From Burkholderia sp. PAMC 26561 (GTDB lineage Bacteria > Pseudomonadota > Gammaproteobacteria > Burkholderiales > Burkholderiaceae), in contig NZ_CP014306.1 in the NCBI RefSeq assembly GCF_001557535.2, forward strand, positions 2,480,001 to 2,544,000: 64,000 bases of DNA. Reading direction: 5' to 3'. Numbering within the stretch: position 1 is the first letter of the stretch; each line of letters starts with the position of its first letter. Below, one piece after another: positions 59,448 to 64,000 of this stretch. The position numbers were made by a program, and so were the translations under genes. The notes below the pieces were generated by a model. That model worked only from the letters and a program-made list of their open reading frames with translations. It ran no database searches and had not been told where the DNA came from.

Positions 59448-60746
59448 TCATTCTTCCACCAGCGCGCCAAGGTCGACCGTGCGCTCGTTGCGCGCGTGCC
59501 GCCGCATCGCGAGGCCCATCATCAGGCAAATAAACACCCCGAACACCACGATGATCCATTCCACCGGCAGTTTGGTCGTGAGCAAGAGTGCGTAGGCGCC
59601 GAGCATCGATAACACCGCCAGGTTCTGGTTGAAGTTTTGCACCGCGATCGACGCGCCTGCCGTCAGCAAGGTCGCACCGCGATGCTGCAAGATTGCGTTC
59701 ATCGGCACGATGAAAAACCCCGACAGCGCGCCAAGCAGGATCATCAGTGGATAAGCGCCGAGGATATAAAGCGGGGCAAACAAGGGCCCGATATGCACGC
59801 CCGATCCGGCCGGAAACAGGTCCTTGTTATAGAACGCCATGCAGATGGCCACGGCGCCGGTCACGACTCCGATCGGCAACACCTTGAGCGAACTGCGCAA
59901 CGGCACCCAGGCGGCAGCGGCCGATGCGCCGATCGCAATGCCCAGTCCCGTCACGCCTTGCAGAACGGCCGCTTTGGAGAGCGACAGGCCGAGGTTGGCA
60001 TCGGCCCATTTGAGGACGAGCAACTGCAGCGTGACGGCGGCGCCCCACAGCAGCGTGGTCACCCACAACGCGATCTGGGCGAGCTTGTCGCTCCACAGAA
60101 CCTTGAACGCATGCGTGAAATCGCCAACGAGTTTCGATGGTTCCTTCAGGCGGTTCTTGTAGCGCGCGCCAGTATCGGGAATACCGATGTTGATGACGGC
60201 GGCGGCCGCATACACGACCATGACCGCGAACATGGCGGCGTCGGCCGCCGAGCGGATCAGGACGAGGTGCGCCGCGCTTACGAAATGTTCCACGTACTGG
60301 CTGACCAGTGCGCCGCCAATCACGGTACCGAGAATGGTCGAACCGACAGTCGCCGATTCAAGCCATGCGTTCGCCGGGATGAGTTTTTCGGGTGGCAACA
60401 GTTCGGTGAGAATGCCGTATTTGGCGGGCGAATACGCAGCGGCGCCCAGACCTACGACGCCGTACGCGATCATCGGATGCACGCCCAGGATCATCAGCGC
60501 GCAGCCGCCGGCCTTGAGCGCGTTGGAGATGAACATGACATGGCGCTTTTGCATGGCATCGGCGAATGCACCGACAAATGGCGCGAGCAGCACATAGGAA
60601 ATGGTGAAGAAGATCTGCAGCAGCGGCGTCACCCAGGACGCCGAATGCATCACCGAAAGCATCGCGATGGCGGCAATGAGCAGCGCGTTGTCGGCAAGCG
60701 ACGACACGAACTGCGCGGCGATGATCGTATAAAAGCCTTTTTTCAT
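59448..60746 (-). CDS. lplT: Lysophospholipid transporter LplT (MFS)
   Basis: 432 residues from MKKGFYTIIAAQFVSSLADN at 60746; a further 33 upstream residues in frame are Pro/Ser-rich and unlike the family. Twelve membrane helices of the major facilitator fold, with the KYGILTELLPPEKLIPANAW loop characteristic of LplT. Flips lysophospholipids across the inner membrane for reacylation. In E. coli it is paired with the acyltransferase gene aas; no such gene is adjacent here. Confidence 0.92.
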   Translation of the reverse strand: MKKGFYTIIAAQFVSSLADNALLIAAIAMLSVMHSASWVTPLLQIFFTISYVLLAPFVGAFADAMQKRHVMFISNALKAGGCALMILGVHPMIAYGVVGLGAAAYSPAKYGILTELLPPEKLIPANAWLESATVGSTILGTVIGGALVSQYVEHFVSAAHLVLIRSAADAAMFAVMVVYAAAAVINIGIPDTGARYKNRLKEPSKLVGDFTHAFKVLWSDKLAQIALWVTTLLWGAAVTLQLLVLKWADANLGLSLSKAAVLQGVTGLGIAIGASAAAAWVPLRSSLKVLPIGVVTGAVAICMAFYNKDLFPAGSGVHIGPLFAPLYILGAYPLMILLGALSGFFIVPMNAILQHRGATLLTAGASIAVQNFNQNLAVLSMLGAYALLLTTKLPVEWIIVVFGVFICLMMGLAMRRHARNERTVDLGALVEE

Positions 60747-60905
60747 GTGACGGCAGGGCGGCAGCGAAGGGTGAGGAGACTCGGATGAGGAAGCGCCGCG
60801 AGCGGCCGGACGGGACACTGTAGCGGAGGCGGGCGCTGCGTGCATGAACGCCGCGGACCAACATGAGACCCGTTCCGGACATCAAGTGCAATCTGCGTGC
60901 TCCAA

Positions 60906-60931
60906 CAAAAAAGGCGGCCGCAGCCGCCTTT
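60906..60931 (-). terminator. Terminator of suhB
   Basis: Arms AAAGGCGG (60910-60917) and CCGCCTTT (60924-60931), extendable by GC pairs, with a T-run on the minus strand 11 bases after the suhB stop. Confidence 0.85.
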
Positions 60932-60941
60932 CGCTCAACCG

Positions 60942-61742
60942 TTACGCGCTCGTGCGCGTGGTCGTGAAGGGATCGAGGATCTTGATCATTTGCGCGTACA
61001 CCTTAGGGTTCGCCGCGACAATCTCGCTCTTGTGCAGGAAGTCGGATTCGCCGGTGTAGTTGCCGACCAGTCCGCCGGCTTCCGTGATCAGCAGGCTGCC
61101 CGCCGCCACGTCCCACGCCTTGATACCTTGTTCAAAAAACGCATCGAGACGGCCTGCGGCCACGTTGGCCAGATCGAGCGCGGCCGCGCCCGGACGACGC
61201 AATCCGGCGCACGCTTCGGTCATTTGCGTGAAAAGCTTGCTGTAGGCTTCCAGACCGTCACCTTCGCGAAACGGGAAGCCGGTGCCAACGAGGGCGTCGC
61301 CGAGACGATCCAGCTTGCCCACGCGGATGCGCCGCTCGTTCAGGTAAGCGCCCGAACCGCGCGAGGCGGTGAAAAGGTCATTGCGAGTGGGATCGTAGAC
61401 GACGGCCTGCGTGATGATGCCCTTGTGGGCAAGCGCAATGGAAACGCAGTAATACTGAAAACCGTGGATGAAGTTGGTCGTGCCGTCGAGCGGATCGATG
61501 ATCCACTGGAATTCGGATTCCTTGTCCAGTTCGCCGGATTCCTCGGCGAGGATGGAATGCTTCGGATAAGCAGTCGTCAGCGTTTCGATGATCGCGGCTT
61601 CCGACGCCTTGTCGACTTCCGTCACGAAGTCGTTGTGCTGCTTCTTGCTGACCTGGATCCGGTCCAGATCGAGCGACGCGCGGTTGATGATCTGTCCGGC
61701 GCGGCGAGCGGCCTTGACAGCAATATTGAGCATCGGATGCAT
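60942..61742 (-). CDS. suhB: Inositol monophosphatase-family protein SuhB
   Basis: 266 residues from [16 protein letters not shown] at 61742, the usual start and length (E. coli 267). Mg2+ motifs: AEESGE (near 66), DPLDGTTNF (near 82-90) and [15 protein letters not shown] (near 211). In E. coli SuhB also binds NusA and rRNA antitermination complexes. It is divergent from trmJ. Confidence 0.95.
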   Translation of the reverse strand: MHPMLNIAVKAARRAGQIINRASLDLDRIQVSKKQHNDFVTEVDKASEAAIIETLTTAYPKHSILAEESGELDKESEFQWIIDPLDGTTNFIHGFQYYCVSIALAHKGIITQAVVYDPTRNDLFTASRGSGAYLNERRIRVGKLDRLGDALVGTGFPFREGDGLEAYSKLFTQMTEACAGLRRPGAAALDLANVAAGRLDAFFEQGIKAWDVAAGSLLITEAGGLVGNYTGESDFLHKSEIVAANPKVYAQMIKILDPFTTTRTSA

Positions 61743-62051
61743 GAATAGAGTCCTTTGCCCGGCGGCTGCGCTCCACGCCATGCGCGTGAAGCCGGAACCC
61801 CGAGCGGAAAGTGCCCAACCGGCGGGCAGAATCGACGTTTGTGTCGACGGCAACAAATTGAAGAAGAGCGATGCACGTGCCTTTTTTCAACCTGAAACTG
61901 GCTGAAAACAGCGTAAGGCGCGCGCGAACTGCGTATTTTACCCGAGTCGGGCAGGGCGCGGGTTATGCCCGTTGCGCCGCGATGCACACATTGGAAACCT
62001 CGTCTGGCGATACCATGACGGTTTTCCTACCTTTTTCGCAAGCGTTCTATC

Positions 62052-62828
62052 GTGACCACGAACTCTTCCCCGGATCAACCCGGCGACGCCTTCTCATCGA
62101 CCCGGTTCGTGCTCGTCGAGCCGAGCCATCCAGGCAATGTCGGCGCAGCGGCGCGCGCGCTCAAGACCATGGGATTTTCCCGGCTGATCGTGGTCGCGCC
62201 GAAAATCCCGTTCGTCACCCGCGAACCCGAAGCCATCGCGATGGCCTCGGGCGCCGATGGCGTGCTGGCATCAGCGCAAGTCGTCGAAACACTCACCGAT
62301 GCACTCAGCGGCGTCCATTGGTCCATCGCGCTCACGGCCCGCACGCGGGAATACGGACCGCCGCAAATGGCGCCGCGCGCAGCCGTTGGAAAAGCCTGCG
62401 AGCAGGGCGAGGGCGGCGGCGCGATTGCGCTGGTGTTCGGCAACGAGCGCGTGGGGTTGTCGAACGCGGATGTCGAGCGATGCAGCGCGCTTGCACATAT
62501 TCCGGCCAATCCGGCGTACAGCTCGCTCAATCTCGCGCAGGCGGTCCAGGTCCTGGCTTATGAGTTGCGGCTTGCGCTGCTCGAGCGTACTGAAGTGCCT
62601 GCCGCTTCGGTCCCGAGCGCCGCGGCCAGCGCGCCAAGCGACGAGATCGAAGGCATGTACGCGCATCTCGAACAGGCGCTGGTCGCGCTCGATTTCCTCG
62701 ATCCGGCCAACCCGAAGAAGCTGATGTCGCGTTTGAGGCGCCTCTTTTCGCGCTCGGGGCTGGAGCACGAAGAAGTGAATATCCTGCGCGGAATCGCCAA
62801 GCACATTCTTCTGCGGGTCAAGCGCTGA
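62052..62828 (+). CDS. trmJ: tRNA (cytidine/uridine-32-2'-O-)-methyltransferase TrmJ
   Basis: 258 residues with a GTG start. SPOUT methyltransferase: FVLVEPSHPGNVGAAARALKTMG (in part) near 18-40, knot motifs ALVFGNERVGLSN and IPANPAYSSLNLAQAVQVLAYE (in part), then a helical C-terminal dimer region. Methylates the ribose of position 32 in several tRNAs. The divergent suhB-trmJ pair matches the linkage known in gammaproteobacteria. Confidence 0.95.
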   Translation: MTTNSSPDQPGDAFSSTRFVLVEPSHPGNVGAAARALKTMGFSRLIVVAPKIPFVTREPEAIAMASGADGVLASAQVVETLTDALSGVHWSIALTARTREYGPPQMAPRAAVGKACEQGEGGGAIALVFGNERVGLSNADVERCSALAHIPANPAYSSLNLAQAVQVLAYELRLALLERTEVPAASVPSAAASAPSDEIEGMYAHLEQALVALDFLDPANPKKLMSRLRRLFSRSGLEHEEVNILRGIAKHILLRVKR

Positions 62829-62987
62829 ACGAGTTCAGACCGTGCTGCCAGCGGGGGCATCGGCGCGTTTCCGGACGGCTCGTCCTACAATCTGCGCAAA
62901 AGAAGCTATCGATACCCGAAATCGTGCTGAGCCATACGGCCGGGCGTTTTCGTAATAACCCCAGCAGATCACCGACCGAGCCACGCC

Positions 62988-63773
62988 ATGTTCAGCCGAC
63001 TTCGTGAAAACATTGCCGCCATCCGCGAGCGCGATCCCGCCGCCCGCAGCGCCTGGGAAGTCGTGACGTGTTACCCGGGCTTTCACGCTGTCGTGCTGCA
63101 CCGGATCGCGCATGCGTCGTGGGTGTCAGGCGGGCGCTGGTTCGGGCGCTTCGTCTCGCAGTTCGCGCGTTTCTTGACAGGCATCGAGATCCATCCGGGC
63201 GCGACGCTCGGTCGACGCGTGTTTATCGATCACGGGATGGGCGTGGTTATCGGGGAAACAGCGGTTATCGGCGATGAATGCACGATCTACCAGGGCGTCA
63301 CGCTCGGTGGCACGTCGCTCGAGCGCGGCGCGAAACGGCATCCGACGCTCGAACGGGGCGTGATCGTCGGCGCGGGCGCGAAAGTGCTCGGCGGATTTAC
63401 GGTCGGCGCTGACGCGAAGATCGGTTCGAACGCGGTCGTGGTGAAGCCCGTTCCGGCGGGCGGAACGGCGGTGGGCAATCCGGCGCGCGTTGTCATGCCG
63501 GCGACCGCGAAGCCCGTTGAGAAAGACTGCACGCCCGAGCGTTCCGCCTTTTGCGCGTACGGAATCACGCCGAACGCCGATGACCCCGTCTCGCTCGCCA
63601 TTCACGGCCTGATCGATCATGCGTCGACGCAAACGCACCGGGTGGATGAGATCGTCGCGGCGCTGGACAAGCTGGGTACACGCATCGATGCCATCAGCGG
63701 CGTGGATAACGCGGCGTTCATCGACTTGAAGCGGCTTTCGGATGTGATGAAAGGCGAAGCGGCGCGTCGTTAG
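62988..63773 (+). CDS. cysE: Serine O-acetyltransferase
   Basis: 261 residues. Makes O-acetylserine for cysteine synthesis. N-terminal helices, then a left-handed beta-helix (about 65-175) with [16 protein letters not shown] and [15 protein letters not shown]; catalytic His/Asp pairs lie here. The C-terminal 85 residues extend beyond the short EpsC/NifP-type enzymes and lack the usual Ile-terminal tail, so feedback inhibition by cysteine may differ. It supplies the substrate path for IscS sulfur. Confidence 0.93.
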   Translation: MFSRLRENIAAIRERDPAARSAWEVVTCYPGFHAVVLHRIAHASWVSGGRWFGRFVSQFARFLTGIEIHPGATLGRRVFIDHGMGVVIGETAVIGDECTIYQGVTLGGTSLERGAKRHPTLERGVIVGAGAKVLGGFTVGADAKIGSNAVVVKPVPAGGTAVGNPARVVMPATAKPVEKDCTPERSAFCAYGITPNADDPVSLAIHGLIDHASTQTHRVDEIVAALDKLGTRIDAISGVDNAAFIDLKRLSDVMKGEAARR

Positions 63774-63790
63774 AAGCTGACTAAAACCCG

Positions 63791-64000
63791 TTACAGCGGC
63801 AGCGCGCGGATTCCCTCGGCGTCCACGCGCAGATAACCGCCGCGTGGCTCGCCATGATCGAGTTCCCAATCGGGCATGACCCATCGGACGCCATCGTTTT
63901 CACGATGCCGCGCGGGCAAGTGCGTGTGGCCGTGAATCATCGTATGCGTGCCGGTGCTGGCGAACAACTGCGCCACGGCGCTTCGCGTCACGTCGTATTT
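63791..64000 (-). CDS. lpxH: UDP-2,3-diacylglucosamine diphosphatase LpxH (C-terminal 69 residues; 5' end cut)
   Basis: The frame enters from the window edge and ends at 63791. IHGHTHLPARH is the last metal-binding motif of calcineurin-type LpxH, followed by RWVMPDWELDHGEPRGGYLRV, typical of its C-terminus (shown in part as WVMPDWE). LpxH hydrolyses UDP-diacylglucosamine to lipid X in lipid A synthesis. It is convergent with cysE, with 17 bases between stops. Confidence 0.9.
   Translation of the reverse strand, partial: KYDVTRSAVAQLFASTGTHTMIHGHTHLPARHRENDGVRWVMPDWELDHGEPRGGYLRVDAEGIRALPL

Overview
This 64 kb window is a stretch of core chromosome from a Burkholderiaceae bacterium, most like Paraburkholderia, Caballeronia or Burkholderia. 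Support comes from moderately high G+C, a homodimeric-E1 pyruvate dehydrogenase operon beside a phasin gene, an Isc operon with a betaproteobacterial IscR, the order lysS-prfB-recJ-rpfE-like, and a single-permease Lol exporter. No rRNA, tRNA, CRISPR array, prophage, insertion sequence or replication origin was recognised. Assignments come from reading the sequence, not from searches.

Layout. 1-2.0 kb: 3'-truncated PAS sensor histidine kinase, divergent from aceE. 2.3-9.1 kb: aceE-aceF-lpdA; the E3 subunit carries two lipoyl domains. 9.3-14.9 kb: phasin with a well-formed promoter, histone-deacetylase-like hydrolase, PBP7-type endopeptidase, IclR regulator, a Gly-rich lipoprotein and a small exported protein. 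15.1-21.6 kb: low-molecular-weight phosphatase and iscR-iscS-iscU-iscA-hscB-hscA-fdx-iscX, with two tandem IscR-type boxes upstream and a terminator-like hairpin between iscA and hscB. 21.7-28.4 kb (minus strand): glycine-zipper envelope protein, lysS, prfB with its programmed +1 frameshift, recJ and an rpfE-like gene. 28.4-29.1 kb: a higBA-type toxin-antitoxin pair, the only clearly accessory item.

29.4-35.7 kb: Lol permease, lolD, TatD-family hydrolase, comEC and an alpha/beta hydrolase. 35.8-40.7 kb: pyrG-kdsA-DUF1330-eno-ftsB. 40.8-42.8 kb (minus): lipoprotein, hslO, gamma-carbonic-anhydrase-like protein. 43.1-52.2 kb (plus): DUF455 protein, alpha/beta hydrolase, PHP phosphoesterase, YciO/Sua5-like protein, site-2 protease, trpS, methyltransferase, dapA, bamC, metallo-beta-lactamase-fold protein. 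52.4-61.7 kb: Ala-rich lipoprotein, RoxA-like oxygenase divergent from a SlyD-type isomerase, a metallophosphatase-like exported protein overlapping mutS, a YqjD/ElaB-like protein, lplT and suhB. 62.0-64 kb: trmJ, cysE and the 3' end of lpxH.

The genes serve central carbon entry to the TCA cycle, Fe-S assembly, envelope biogenesis (Lol, BamC, KdsA, LpxH, LplT), translation (LysS, TrpS, RF2, TrmJ) and DNA maintenance (RecJ, MutS). I found no multi-gene system that looks wholly undescribed. The observations most worth following are the second E3 lipoyl domain, whose DNA nearly matches aceF, and several regulatory arrangements: the phaP operators, the tandem IscR boxes, the internal isc terminator and the eno-ftsB hairpin.
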